A stretch of DNA of 64,000 nucleotides from Sphingomonas abietis (lineage in GTDB: Bacteria > Pseudomonadota > Alphaproteobacteria > Sphingomonadales > Sphingomonadaceae), in the NCBI RefSeq assembly GCF_027625475.1, contig NZ_CP115174.1:2205001-2269000 (forward strand), read 5' to 3'. The notes beneath the pieces are model-generated. The model did no database searches and was not told the DNA's origin. It was given only the letters and a program-made list of their open reading frames with translations. Positions 18,170-26,929 of this stretch are shown one piece after another. Within the stretch, counting starts at the first letter, position 1. The number at the start of each line of letters is the position of its first letter. The position numbers were made by a program, and so were the translations under genes.

Positions 18170-18889
18170 ATGCGGAACGAACCCATCAACAATCGCCTGC
18201 TGCTGTCACTTCCTCCCGAGACACTGCAGCGGCTCATGCCGGAGATGGACCTGATCCAGACCGAATCCGGCGCGGTCATCGATCATATCGACGGTCTCAT
18301 CGAGCATCTCTATTTTGTCAATCGTGGCATCGTCTCGCTGGTCAAGGTGATGCATGACGGCCGATCGGTAGAGGTCGGCGCCATTGGCATCGAAGGCGTG
18401 ACGGATTCGAATGCGCTGTTCGGCGTCGATGTTGCGATTACCGAGACGATGGTCCAGGTGCCTGGCAGCGCTTTCAAGATCGGCCGCGCCTTCCTCAGTC
18501 GTGAGTTGGAGAATGATCGCGCATTGCGGCGCATGATGGAGCGTTATTGGCGCTTCGCCTTCGGCCAGCTCGCGCAGACCGCCGCCTGCAATCGGCTGCA
18601 TACACTTGAGGAGCGCTGTTGCCGCTGGCTTCTCACCAGCCACGACAGTGCGCTCGATGATTCGTTTCCGCTCACCCACGAATTTCTGGCCACGATGCTG
18701 GGCGCGACGCGTTCCAGCGTGTCGCTGACCGCCAAGGTTCTCCATCGCGCCGGCTGCATCGATTACACGCGCGGCATCGTCACCATCGCCGACAGGCTGG
18801 GCCTCGAGGAGACCGCGTGCGAATGCTACTCCGAGACCGCGACCGAGATGAACCGGCTGTTCGGCCCGGACACCCGGCCACCGCACTGA
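18170..18889 (+). CDS. Crp/Fnr family transcription regulator (FixK-like position)
   Basis: A 239-residue protein with an N-terminal cyclic-nucleotide-type beta barrel (VNRGIVSLVKVMHDGRSVEVG) and a C-terminal winged helix (FLATMLGATRSSVSLTAKVLH). It lacks the N-terminal cysteine cluster of Fnr, so it probably does not sense O2 itself. It starts 1 nt after the receiver gene. Its place downstream of fixLJ suggests the second tier of a FixLJ-FixK cascade. Confidence 0.88.
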   Translation: MRNEPINNRLLLSLPPETLQRLMPEMDLIQTESGAVIDHIDGLIEHLYFVNRGIVSLVKVMHDGRSVEVGAIGIEGVTDSNALFGVDVAITETMVQVPGSAFKIGRAFLSRELENDRALRRMMERYWRFAFGQLAQTAACNRLHTLEERCCRWLLTSHDSALDDSFPLTHEFLATMLGATRSSVSLTAKVLHRAGCIDYTRGIVTIADRLGLEETACECYSETATEMNRLFGPDTRPPH

Positions 18890-19050
18890 AACGCCCGCCG
18901 ACGAAAATGTGCTCGACGCTATGTTGGGAATCGAACAGACGAATGTCGATCCCGTAACGATCTTGCCTTCGATGCAGCCGATTCGATCGGGACGTGGGCC
19001 CAGCCCCTGGCCCGCGCAGTGCTGTGAGAGAAAGCTGGAGCGTATGCGTA

Positions 19051-19224
19051 ATGAGCAAGGATGGGTCGGAACGGGGCGCTGACGAAACGGCGTGGATTCA
19101 TCGCCAGAATATCGCCCGCTATCGTGCGCTGCTTGCCAATCCCGGCCGCGCTGACGATCACGATCAAATCCGTAAGCTACTCTTCGAGGCAGAGGAAAAA
19201 CTGCGCGTGCTTGATGCGGATTGA
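19051..19224 (+). CDS. Small conserved-type hypothetical protein (57 aa)
   Basis: The ATG at 19051 follows GGAG at 10 nt. The product begins MSKDGSERGADETAWIHRQN, is charged and predicted helical, with IARYRALLANPGRADDHDQI and a Glu/Lys-rich tail. It resembles short hypothetical proteins often seen in sphingomonads that share an IARYRxLL motif; function unknown. ATGCGTAAT directly before the start echoes the TTACGCAT element found in other promoters here. Confidence 0.6.
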   Translation: MSKDGSERGADETAWIHRQNIARYRALLANPGRADDHDQIRKLLFEAEEKLRVLDAD

Positions 19225-19247
19225 GCGCCATTGTCCGCATGACGCGT

Positions 19248-19302
19248 TAGTATATACTATAGCGCTACACTTCCTTTCTCTTAATTCCGTTTGTAACGTT
19301 AC
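19248..19302. promoter_or_regulatory. Two palindromes before the Trp-rich small gene
   Basis: TAGTATATACTA (19248-19259, perfect 12 bp) and GTAACGTTAC (19293-19302, perfect 10 bp) lie 59 and 16 bp before the start at 19318. The stretch is unusually AT-rich for this genome. They look like a core promoter and an operator. Confidence 0.45.
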
Positions 19303-19317
19303 GGAAAGAAGAAATGA

Positions 19318-19491
19318 ATGAATTCAAATAATATGGGCAAGAAGTCCGCTGAAATCCATTTCGACCTGGCGCGATCTATGATCGCCGCCTCCAAGAAAAT
19401 GTGGAATGGTACACGTATCTGGATCGCGTACTGGTGGAATATCTTTATCGATGGCTGTTGGCTGCCGCGCGATTTGAGTCGACGTGATTGA
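19318..19491 (+). CDS. Trp-rich small protein (57 aa), unrecognised
   Basis: A frame missed by simple length cut-offs. ATG 19318 follows GGAAAGAAG at about 7 nt; a second in-frame ATG is at 19333. The product has a charged helix-like N-part (KKSAEIHFDLARSMIAASKK) then an aromatic segment MWNGTRIWIAYWWNIFIDG and CWLPRDLSRRD. Six Trp in 57 residues is striking. The aromatic stretch could sit at or in the membrane. Placed in the FixLJ/Crp island behind its own palindromic promoter, it is a candidate small stress protein. No homologue was recognised. Confidence 0.55.
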   Translation: MNSNNMGKKSAEIHFDLARSMIAASKKMWNGTRIWIAYWWNIFIDGCWLPRDLSRRD

Positions 19492-19525
19492 CGGCGAGGT
19501 GGGAGGAGATCTTTTTTATCTTAAT

Positions 19526-19816
19526 TCAGGCGCGCGGCTTGTGGCGATGGCCTCTCCTCATCGATGGGCGCCCCGGCTCCCGCCGGCGGAAAACGGCCGG
19601 ACTGTTCGCGGCCGAGTCGATCGTCGCATCTTTATCTTCCGATTTTGTTGAGCGCGTTGATACGAAGTGGAACCAAGCGGCATGCAGGGCCACCGCCAAG
19701 GCCGTCGCCACGCAGATGAGGAAGGCCGTGGTGCCGACGATTAGGCCGGCGGCCTTCGCCATGGCCGACAGCAGGATAACTCCGAATTGCCCGATCGCCA
19801 CTACGAGATAAACCAT
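19526..19816 (-). CDS. Small membrane protein (96 aa), unknown
   Basis: Residues 1-52 form two hydrophobic helices (MVYLVVAIGQFGVILLSAMA, then GTTAFLICVATALAVALHAAW) followed by a polar, basic C-terminal tail. GGAG lies 7 nt before the ATG. It lies 39 nt after the stop of the YoaK-type gene on the same strand, so it is probably cotranscribed. No family recognised. Confidence 0.55.
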   Translation of the reverse strand: MVYLVVAIGQFGVILLSAMAKAAGLIVGTTAFLICVATALAVALHAAWFHFVSTRSTKSEDKDATIDSAANSPAVFRRREPGRPSMRRGHRHKPRA

Positions 19817-19855
19817 GGGCGTCTCCGATCCGGATGAAATTGCCGATGACGGCGG

Positions 19856-20587
19856 TCAGCGAGCGCGGGCACTGGTCTTGCGCGCCCCCCAAACGGGCGG
19901 AACGCTGATCAGCAGCAGCGGCAGGGACGCGATCAGAAGCGTCCCGATGCCAATCAGGCGATAAAGGAGGACGCCCACGATACCTCCGGCAAGGAAAAAG
20001 CCAATGGTCTGAAGATGCAATCGCAGCTTGGTGACCAGTTCCTCGTTTTCGCCGGCCTTGTCACGTTGCCGGCGCTGATGAACCAGCTTGGCAAGTTCGA
20101 TGCCGACGTCGGTTGCCATTCCCGAGACGTGGGTGGTTCGGATGCGCGCGTTGGAGATGTGGGTTACGACCGCGTTCTGGAGGCCCATGAGGAAGCTCAG
20201 GCCCAGGATCAGGAGCGGCACGCCTGACACGAGTCGTGGCAAGGCCACTTCCGTGAGCCATAACAGCGCCAGCAGCAGCGCTTCTGCGATGACGACTCTG
20301 GCATAGATCGGCCTCATCCCACGTCGCAGTCCGGCGTCGATCACGAGGGTGGACGCCATGGCTCCGCCTACGAACGTCATTACGATCGACAGATACCCCA
20401 GACCCTGCAGCCATCGGCCATAAGCGAGCAGGCTGGAAAGTGCCGAGACATTGCCGGTCATATTGGCGGAGAAGAAACCAACGGCGTGGAAGACCGCCGC
20501 ATTAAGGCCGCCAGCGACGCTGGCGAGCACGCTCGCCAGCCATCGGTCGATGCGCTCATTACGTTTATCGCCTTGTCGGATCAGCAT
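19856..20587 (-). CDS. YoaK/DUF1275 family integral membrane protein
   Basis: A 243-residue protein with six or so membrane segments and the DUF1275 signature FFSANMTGNVSAL near the N-terminus, plus LGLSFLMGLQNAVVTHIS. AGGA lies 7 nt before the ATG. It is the second member of this family in the window but clearly diverged from that at 72-758. Role unknown. It follows phosphoketolase on the same strand. Confidence 0.85.
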   Translation of the reverse strand: MLIRQGDKRNERIDRWLASVLASVAGGLNAAVFHAVGFFSANMTGNVSALSSLLAYGRWLQGLGYLSIVMTFVGGAMASTLVIDAGLRRGMRPIYARVVIAEALLLALLWLTEVALPRLVSGVPLLILGLSFLMGLQNAVVTHISNARIRTTHVSGMATDVGIELAKLVHQRRQRDKAGENEELVTKLRLHLQTIGFFLAGGIVGVLLYRLIGIGTLLIASLPLLLISVPPVWGARKTSARAR

Positions 20588-20777
20588 GAGCCGATCCTAG
20601 CGGGTAGATAGTGCGTTCGATATCCGTCCGAAGCGTGTTGCAACCGATTATCGCCCGGCGGCGGGACAGGCTCGCAAATGCGGCAGCCACTTCGTAGCCG
20701 CGGGCGAGGGCATCGAGCCCTTTTCCCGCGGCCGCCACGCGAGCGGGGGCGACGCTGTCGATCCATTGTCGGCGCAT
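20565..20777 (-). CDS. Possible small hypothetical protein (70 aa)
   Basis: An open frame fills the 217-bp gap between phosphoketolase and the YoaK gene and overlaps the latter by 23 nt. GGAAGG is only about 3 nt from the ATG, which is poorly placed. The sequence (VAAAGKGLDALARGYEVAAA) is Ala-rich and helical but matches no known family. It could be chance in high-GC DNA. Confidence 0.3.
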   Translation of the reverse strand: MRRQWIDSVAPARVAAAGKGLDALARGYEVAAAFASLSRRRAIIGCNTLRTDIERTIYPLGSAHADPTRR

Positions 20778-20804
20778 TCGCCTTCCGTCATCCCCATCTC
20801 GCGC

Positions 20805-23177
20805 TCAATCCGACCACGTCCAGTTCTTGACCTGCGGGAGATCGTCAAACTGTTCGCGGATATAACGTTCATGCTCGGCGAGCAGGCCCTTGCAATGGTC
20901 GAGCAGGTCGCCGCTTGTCGCGATGGCACCCGGCACGTAGCGCAACACGTCGAGGCAGAGCTGGAGCCGGCTGATGCCGTTCAACACCACCATGTCGAAC
21001 GGTGTCGTGGTGGTCCCTTCCTCGTTGTAGCCGCGGACGTGGAAGCGATCATGCGCGGAGCGACCGTGCAGCAGGTCATGCACCACGCCTGGATAACCAT
21101 GGAAGACAAAGAGCACGGGCGCGTTCGCCGTGAAGATGTCTACGAACTCGGCGTCGCTCATCCCATGCGGATGTCGGTCCGGTGGGCATAGCCGCATCAG
21201 GTCGACGATGTTGACGACACGCACTTTCAGATCGGGCGCGTAGCGACGCAACAGCCAGGCGGCAGCGATCGTCTCCTGTGTGGGGATGTCTCCGGCGCAG
21301 GCGAGCACGATGTCGGGCTGTTCGGGCTGGTTGCTGTACATGTCCCAGATGCCGGCGCCGCGTGCGCAATGGGCTTGGGCTTCCTCCATCGTCAGCCACT
21401 GGAGTTGCGGCTGCTTGTCGATGACGATGAGGTTCAGGTAGTTGCGGCTTCGGAAGCAATGATCGGCCACCGAAAGCAAGCAATTGGCATCTGGCGGAAG
21501 ATAGACGCGCGCCACTACCGGCTTGCGGTGGATGATCGTGTCGATGAAGCCCGGTCCCTGGTGGCTGAACCCATTATGGTCGTTGCGCCAGCAGGTAGAG
21601 GTCAGCAGGTAGTTCAGTGACGGCACGTCCGCGCGCCAGGGAACCCTGCGGGCATGCTCGATCCATTTGGCATGCTGCATCGCCATCGAATCGATGATCA
21701 TCGCGAACGCCTCGTAGGTCGCGAACAGACCATGGCGCCCGGTGAGCGTGTAGCCTTCCAGCCAGCCGTGACAGCAATGCTCGCTGAGCACTTCCATCAC
21801 GCGCCCTTCGGCCGAGACATGGTCGTCGCCCGGTTCGATCCGGCTGACGAGGCAACGGTCCGAGACCTCGAACACCGCACCCAGCCGGTTGGAATTCGTC
21901 TCGTCGGGACAGAACAGGCGGAAATTGTCAGGATTGGCTCGGTACAGGTCCCGCAGATACTGGCCGAGCACGCGGGTGGATTCGATCCGTTCGCGCGCGC
22001 GCTGCTTGAAGCGGATCTGATAGGTCGAATAGTCGGGTAGCGCCAGCGGCTGGGTCAGCAGGCCGCCATTGGCTTGAGGGTTGGCGCCCATCCGCCGCTC
22101 GCCCTCGGGCGCGAGCGCTGCGATCTCGGGCTGGAGGCGGCCGTCCGCATCGAACAGCTCTTCCGGGCGGTAGCTGCGCATCCATTCCTCCAGGATGCGG
22201 AGATGGTCGGGATTGGTCTTCACCTCGGCCACCGGCACCTGGTGCGCGCGGAACGTGCCTTCCACCTGCACGCCGTCGACCTCCTTGGGACCCGTCCATC
22301 CCTTCGGCGTGCGCAGCACGATAGCGGGCCAGAGTGGGCGGCCGCTCAGCCCATTCGTGCGGGCATCCTGCTGGATCGCGCGGATGCGCAGCACCGCCAT
22401 CTCGATAACGTCTGCGAACTGGCGATGCACCGTCATCGGATCGTCGCCCTCGACGAAGACGGGCGCATAACCTTGGCCCTCGAGGAACTTGGCGAGATCC
22501 TTGTCGCTGTGCCGCGCCCATACGGTCGGCCCGGATATCTTGTAGCCGTTGAGGTGCAGAATCGGCAGGACGGCGCCGTCGCGCACGGGGTTGATGAAGT
22601 CGATGCTCTTCCAGCTTCCAGCGAGTGGCCCGGTTTCGGATTCGCCGTCGCCGACGACGGCGGCGACGAGCAGGTCGGGATTGTCCATCACCGCGCCGAA
22701 CGCATGGACCAGCACATAGCCGAGCTCGCCACCTTCGTGGATCGATCCGGGGGTGGGCACGCTGACATGGCTGGGCACGCCGCCCGGAGTCGAAAATTGC
22801 CGGAACAGGCGCAGCATGCCGGCCCCGTCCCGAGTCACATCGGGGTAGAACTCGCTGTAGCTGCCTTCCAGCCAGACGTTGGCGATCAGCGCCGGCCCGC
22901 CATGACCGGGGCCGGCCATGTAGATCGCGTCGAGATCATATTTGCGGATCAGCCGGTTCAGATGGACATAGACCAGGTTGAGCCCCGGTGACGTGCCCCA
23001 ATGACCGAGTAGGCGCGGCTTGATATGATCGGTCGTGAGAGGCTCACGGAGCAGGGGATTGGTGGACAGGTAGATCTGCCCGACATTCAGGTAGTTGGCG
23101 GCACGCCACCAGGCGTCCATCCGCGCCAGTTCGTCTTGATCAAGCGATGCGGGTCGGGGCGCGATGATCGTTTCCAC
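20805..23177 (-). CDS. xfp: Phosphoketolase (xylulose-5-P/fructose-6-P)
   Basis: A 790-residue ThDP enzyme that cleaves xylulose-5-P or fructose-6-P with phosphate to acetyl-phosphate plus a triose- or erythrose-phosphate. Signatures include [36 protein letters not shown] (ThDP site), [11 protein letters not shown] and [18 protein letters not shown]. The GTG start at 23177 has GGAAGGA 7 nt upstream and gives the usual length. It supplies acetyl-phosphate for phosphate acetyltransferase; the only Pta-type gene here is the damaged fusion at 9061-10466. Two flavodoxin-fold reductases lie just upstream on the same strand (38-nt gap). Confidence 0.95.
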   Translation of the reverse strand: METIIAPRPASLDQDELARMDAWWRAANYLNVGQIYLSTNPLLREPLTTDHIKPRLLGHWGTSPGLNLVYVHLNRLIRKYDLDAIYMAGPGHGGPALIANVWLEGSYSEFYPDVTRDGAGMLRLFRQFSTPGGVPSHVSVPTPGSIHEGGELGYVLVHAFGAVMDNPDLLVAAVVGDGESETGPLAGSWKSIDFINPVRDGAVLPILHLNGYKISGPTVWARHSDKDLAKFLEGQGYAPVFVEGDDPMTVHRQFADVIEMAVLRIRAIQQDARTNGLSGRPLWPAIVLRTPKGWTGPKEVDGVQVEGTFRAHQVPVAEVKTNPDHLRILEEWMRSYRPEELFDADGRLQPEIAALAPEGERRMGANPQANGGLLTQPLALPDYSTYQIRFKQRARERIESTRVLGQYLRDLYRANPDNFRLFCPDETNSNRLGAVFEVSDRCLVSRIEPGDDHVSAEGRVMEVLSEHCCHGWLEGYTLTGRHGLFATYEAFAMIIDSMAMQHAKWIEHARRVPWRADVPSLNYLLTSTCWRNDHNGFSHQGPGFIDTIIHRKPVVARVYLPPDANCLLSVADHCFRSRNYLNLIVIDKQPQLQWLTMEEAQAHCARGAGIWDMYSNQPEQPDIVLACAGDIPTQETIAAAWLLRRYAPDLKVRVVNIVDLMRLCPPDRHPHGMSDAEFVDIFTANAPVLFVFHGYPGVVHDLLHGRSAHDRFHVRGYNEEGTTTTPFDMVVLNGISRLQLCLDVLRYVPGAIATSGDLLDHCKGLLAEHERYIREQFDDLPQVKNWTWSD

Positions 23178-23215
23178 GCTTACGTCCTTCCTGATTGCTG
23201 TGTCTTCTGGCGCGT

Positions 23216-23887
23216 TCAGCTTCCGTCGCCGATCGACGCGAGGGGAGGGCCGGTACGGCGCTCTGCGGCTAACATGGCGCACACGCGCCGCGCGCGTTCC
23301 TGGACATCGAAGAAATACTGCCCGGCGAACCGCTCCGACAATCCTTCGATGATCCCGCCGAAATGAAGATGCTCACACGACGCCATTTCGAAGGCATTGC
23401 GCAGATAACGGGTCGACAAGTTGCGGAGCGATTCAACTTGGCCCTGCTCGTCGAGCCACACCTCGCGCGCACCAGACGTCGTGATACTGAGCATATGCCG
23501 TCCGCTTAACACGCCGGTCGCGGCACGGTCCTGGATCTGGCGGGCCGTCACCTCCGCCCCCAGAACGCGATCAATATAGCCCTTCAGGATCGCGGGCGGC
23601 ATCGCGAACCACACTGGGTAGACGAGCACATACATTTCCGCGCCGCGGATCGCTTCGATCTCCGCACGCACGTCGGGCGAGAGGCTGATCCCGCCTGCTA
23701 TGGGCCGCTCCTCCTCCTTAAGCAATGGATCGAAGGCCAGCGCATAGAGATCGCGGACCTCTGCCACCTGCCCACATGCACGAACCGTTTCACAATATCG
23801 GTCCGCGACCGATGCGTTGAAGCTGTCCGGAGACGGATGGGCGCGTATGACGATATGCCGGATGGGGGCAGGGGTTTGCTCGGTCAT
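23216..23887 (-). CDS. NAD(P)H dehydrogenase-like flavoprotein (Flavodoxin_2 fold), copy 2
   Basis: A 223-residue protein of the NQO/azoreductase type: [16 protein letters not shown] (flavin phosphate site), [13 protein letters not shown], and [23 protein letters not shown]. Such enzymes reduce quinones, azo dyes or related electrophiles with NAD(P)H in the cytoplasm. It sits 10 nt after its paralogue (23898-24551), with which it shares long motifs, so the two are tandem duplicates in one operon with phosphoketolase. Confidence 0.85.
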   Translation of the reverse strand: MTEQTPAPIRHIVIRAHPSPDSFNASVADRYCETVRACGQVAEVRDLYALAFDPLLKEEERPIAGGISLSPDVRAEIEAIRGAEMYVLVYPVWFAMPPAILKGYIDRVLGAEVTARQIQDRAATGVLSGRHMLSITTSGAREVWLDEQGQVESLRNLSTRYLRNAFEMASCEHLHFGGIIEGLSERFAGQYFFDVQERARRVCAMLAAERRTGPPLASIGDGS

Positions 23888-23897
23888 TCGTCTCTCC

Positions 23898-24551
23898 TCA
23901 GTTCATCCGCCTCGCCGCGTTGTCGGCGGCAACGGCTGCACAGATCGAGCGGGCGCGGTCGTCGACCTGCGCCAGGTTCGCGTCGACATAATCTTGGTCG
24001 AGGCCCTCGACCGTTTCGCCGAAGTGGAGGTCGTCATAAGCTTTCATGCCAAAAGCATGCCGCAGATAGCGTCCAAAGACGTCGCGCAACGAATCGATCT
24101 GATCCTGCTCATTGAGCCAGGCCTTGCTCGCCCCCGATGAGGTGATGCTGACCAAACTCTTGCCGCGCAGCAGTGTGTCGGCGGTGCGATGCTGTACCTG
24201 TGCCGGCGTGACGCCTGCCCCGAGCACGCGATCGACATATCCCTTCATGATCGCCGGTGGCATGCCGAACCAGATCGGGTAGATCAATACGAGGACGTCG
24301 CATCCACGGATCGCGTCGAGTTCAGCCTCCACGTCTGCAGACAGGTGAAATCCGGTCATTCCCGGTCGCTCGCTATTCTTCAGCAGCGGATCGAAGCCGA
24401 GCGCATAGAGGTCGCGAACGATCGCCTCCTGCCCACAAGCGTGCACGGCATCGCAATAGGCATCTGCGACCAGTCCGTTGAAGCTGGCCGGATTGGGATG
24501 CGCCAGGATCACGGCATGGCGGGGTCGGAAATATGCGAGTGGCTTCGACAT
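23898..24551 (-). CDS. NAD(P)H dehydrogenase-like flavoprotein (Flavodoxin_2 fold), copy 1
   Basis: A 217-residue paralogue of the next gene: HAVILAHPNPASFNGLVAD, VRDLYALGFDPLLKN and LVLIYPIWFGMPPAIMKGYV. It is the first gene of a leftward unit (two reductases, then phosphoketolase and probably YoaK). Its start region is divergent from the small kinase gene at 24701, with 149 bp between. Confidence 0.85.
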   Translation of the reverse strand: MSKPLAYFRPRHAVILAHPNPASFNGLVADAYCDAVHACGQEAIVRDLYALGFDPLLKNSERPGMTGFHLSADVEAELDAIRGCDVLVLIYPIWFGMPPAIMKGYVDRVLGAGVTPAQVQHRTADTLLRGKSLVSITSSGASKAWLNEQDQIDSLRDVFGRYLRHAFGMKAYDDLHFGETVEGLDQDYVDANLAQVDDRARSICAAVAADNAARRMN

Positions 24552-24700
24552 GCGGACTCCTTTGCTTCCTGCTAGCGTTTGTGGACGCTTCCTCCTCTTC
24601 GGGAATCTACGGAGGTCGGGTCGCGACGGCTCTACGCACTATTGCGGATGGCCGGGACCCGGGCATTGTCCGGTACATAGCGGCATCGAAGGAACTGCCG

Positions 24701-25432
24701 ATGCACGCCTCGCAAATCCCGTCGCCACTGCTGTCGCCAACCGCCCGGCAGTGGGTTCACGATCTACGCAGTTTATTCGGCGTCGTAGCATCGGGGTGCC
24801 ATTCTCTTGGTGACCTGCCTCCCGACAATCGTTCCCGCCGCCCGCTCGACGCTATCGAGCGGGCGGCGGTGCGCGGCCGCACATTGACGGCGGATATTCT
24901 GACGGAACGCAAAGGCAATCCGGGCAGCCTCGACGTCCATCGCCGGCTCGCATTGCTGGAGCCCATGCTGCGTGTGATCACGGGCCGTACGGTTGATCTA
25001 CGGCTGGACGCGCGAGAGGCTGGCTCTCTCATCCGTATGCCCGCCGAAGCTTTCGACACTGTTCTCGGCGAGCTAGTCGTCCATGCTTACAGGAACCTGC
25101 GGACGCGAGGCCGCATCCTGGTGCGGGCCCGAAGCGTAGCCGGGGCCATGCGAATTGCAGTCGCCCATAATGGCCGCGGCATGACAAACTTCTCGGCGCC
25201 CGGGGCGGGTGGCGGCTCGTGCAGCGAGGCGGACGCCCAGAACATGGGACTGGGGCGCGTCCATCGCTTTGCGGGCGAGGCCGGTGGCCGATTACGCGTC
25301 CGCAGCCAGCGCGGGCGAGGGAACGTTGTCTGGCTGATGCTGCCGCTGGAATCCGGCCGGCTCGTCCCTCTCGCGCCTATCAATTCTTTTCAGGGAGGTA
25401 CCTGTGCGGACCGATCGCGAATTGCTGCATGA
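24701..25432 (+). CDS. Sensor-kinase-like protein with HATPase domain
   Basis: A 243-residue protein without a sensor domain. The N-part has a His-box-like segment ARQWVHDLRSLFGVVASGC. The C-part is a HATPase domain with a degenerate N box (LGELVVHAYRNL), a G1-like HNGRGM and a G2-like GLGRVHRFAGEAGG. AAGGA lies 7 nt before ATG 24701; the frame extends further but overlaps the divergent gene. It overlaps the BON gene by 29 nt. It may be a partner kinase for the orphan receiver, or a non-catalytic ATPase. Confidence 0.65.
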   Translation: MHASQIPSPLLSPTARQWVHDLRSLFGVVASGCHSLGDLPPDNRSRRPLDAIERAAVRGRTLTADILTERKGNPGSLDVHRRLALLEPMLRVITGRTVDLRLDAREAGSLIRMPAEAFDTVLGELVVHAYRNLRTRGRILVRARSVAGAMRIAVAHNGRGMTNFSAPGAGGGSCSEADAQNMGLGRVHRFAGEAGGRLRVRSQRGRGNVVWLMLPLESGRLVPLAPINSFQGGTCADRSRIAA

Positions 25433-26057
25433 TATTGCGGCCGAGCTCCGGTGGGAGCCAAGCGTTACGCACGATCATATCCACGCTACGGTTTCGGATG
25501 GTGTTGTGACATTGTCCGGTATCGCTTCCAGTTTCGCCGAAAAGGTCGCCGCGGAGAAAGTGGCGAGGCGGATTTCGGGAGTTCGTGCCATCGCAGACGA
25601 GATCGGCGTTGGACGTGTGGCCGGCGACGATCATGACGATACCGGGATCGCTTCGAAAGTGGCATCGATTCTTGAGTGGAACGTTTCCGTGCCAGCAGGT
25701 CGCATCCGGATCGAGGTCGAGAAGGGCGTCGTCACACTGACGGGCCGGGTCGACTGGAAATTCCAGAGCGAAGCCGCGCGAAAGGCGGTCAGCGGATTGA
25801 GCGGCGTGACAGGGATTGCCAATCTGCTTGAAATTCACAATCCCGTCTGTCCCGGCGACATACGCGACGGCATCGCGGCGGCCTATCAGCGCCTTGCCGC
25901 GCTCGACACGGAGGCCGTATCGATCGACACGGATGGCAGCGCGGTCGTCCTGCGCGGCCGGGTAGGCAGCCATTATGAACGCGATGTCGCGGAACGTGCG
26001 GCTTGGGCGTCGCCCGGCGTCACCGAGGTGCGCAACGACATTGTTGTGGCAGCTTGA
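25404..26057 (+). CDS. BON-domain protein (three BON repeats)
   Basis: A 217-residue protein with three BON modules of about 65 residues, each with the pattern I-x-V-x-x-G-V-V-x-L-x-G (VSDGVVTLSGIAS, VEKGVVTLTGRVD, DGSAVVLRGRVG). OsmY-like BON proteins are stress-induced and bind membranes. No signal peptide is visible, so this one is probably cytoplasmic or peripheral. GTG 25404 with GGGAGG upstream is the start, inside the end of the kinase gene. Confidence 0.85.
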   Translation: MRTDRELLHDIAAELRWEPSVTHDHIHATVSDGVVTLSGIASSFAEKVAAEKVARRISGVRAIADEIGVGRVAGDDHDDTGIASKVASILEWNVSVPAGRIRIEVEKGVVTLTGRVDWKFQSEAARKAVSGLSGVTGIANLLEIHNPVCPGDIRDGIAAAYQRLAALDTEAVSIDTDGSAVVLRGRVGSHYERDVAERAAWASPGVTEVRNDIVVAA

Positions 26058-26072
26058 TCGGTCGCGTTCTCG

Positions 26073-26339
26073 ACGGCAATCGCCGGGCATCTGCTTGATT
26101 TCCGCCGCATGACTTAGAAAAGGGCCGGCCGCCGCCCTCGCTGCTGCCTCTCCAATCCGGCGTCGACGATATCGCCTGACGCGGTTCTGACGGGCTTGCT
26201 CGACAGCCCGTCCGAGGACATGACGGCTTATACCGAAGTGGTTCAGGACGGCATGCTGGACCTTCTAAATGGGGGCAAGCTGCGCAGAATTTTTTGCCCG
26301 GCACTTCGCGATGACTACCGGCCGGCTCTTACGGACTAA
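26073..26339 (+). pseudogene. Remnant of acetyl-CoA hydrolase / succinyl-CoA:acetate CoA-transferase
   Basis: Fragments in shifted frames match this family in the right order: TAIAGHLLDF (from 26073), then SLLPLQSGVDDIA, then, after a one-base shift, DAVLTGLLDSPSEDMTAYTE and VVQDGMLDLLNGGKLR. The family normally reads through from LLPLQSGVGNIA to AYTEVIQDGMLDLL without a break. There are internal stops and no N- or C-terminal parts. It begins 16 nt after the BON stop, so the region has lost an acetate-metabolism gene. Confidence 0.75.
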
Positions 26340-26421
26340 ATACTCCGATGCTGCCTGATAAGGCTTTCGCCCTGCATCAGCGCTAGATCGAGACGGGCAC
26401 GATGCGGCTTGATCGATAACG

Positions 26422-26463
26422 ACATACCGTTCCGGTATGTTTCTAAACGAAGACAATGTTGGC
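26422..26463. promoter_or_regulatory. LysR-type operator module 1 (ATAC-N7-GTAT)
   Basis: Perfect 8-bp arms ACATACCG/CGGTATGT with a 3-nt spacer contain ATAC-N7-GTAT, the consensus of BenM/CatM-type LysR regulators. The 42-bp module, including GAAGACAATGTTGGC at 26449-26463, is 33/42 identical to 29947-29988. It lies 65 bp before the start of the secreted protein gene. Confidence 0.75.
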
Positions 26464-26527
26464 GTGCCGGGGTTTAAGAGCGCATCTGTCGGGTGCCGGC
26501 ATGGTCCGGCATCACAGGACGCAAACT

Positions 26528-26911
26528 ATGTTTTCGTTGAAGACCGCCTCTCTTTCCTTCGTCGTCACCGTGAACCTGCTGGCTGCGCCGGCTTTCGCCG
26601 AAGCGGCCGGCATCCCGAGCTTCCGGTCGATCGAGTTCGGTCCCGACCCCGCCGGGATGGTGGACGACGTGCGCGCCAACCTGGCCGCCCGGCTTCCGGC
26701 AGGTAGCTCAATTGCCGATGCACGTGCACTTCTGCGCGGCGCGGGTGCGCATTGCCGGGCGCCGAAGGCGAGCGGCGGAATGCGCTGTCGCTACAGCGAC
26801 ATCCAAATCCAGGACGATATCATGCAGGATGTCAGCTGGACGGTGAACGTCGGGACGGTGGACGACAAGGTCCTCTCCTTCACTGTCACGCGCGACCCGG
26901 CCTCCGACTAA
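26528..26911 (+). CDS. Small secreted/periplasmic protein, unknown
   Basis: A 127-residue protein with a signal peptide (MFSLKTASLSFVVTVNLLAA, cleavage after AFA). The mature part has SSIADARALLRGAGAHCRAP and a second Cys (MRCRYSD), which may form a disulfide. AGGA is 8 nt before ATG 26528. It is the first gene behind LysR operator 1 and is followed by the exporter and lysR. No family recognised; a periplasmic partner of the exporter is a guess. Confidence 0.65.
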   Translation: MFSLKTASLSFVVTVNLLAAPAFAEAAGIPSFRSIEFGPDPAGMVDDVRANLAARLPAGSSIADARALLRGAGAHCRAPKASGGMRCRYSDIQIQDDIMQDVSWTVNVGTVDDKVLSFTVTRDPASD

Positions 26912-26929
26912 TCGCACGATCATTCTCCC

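Noticed and set aside
24640..24660. TACGCA element before the small kinase as a FixJ site
   Set aside because: Only a half match without dyad partner. Too weak to list.
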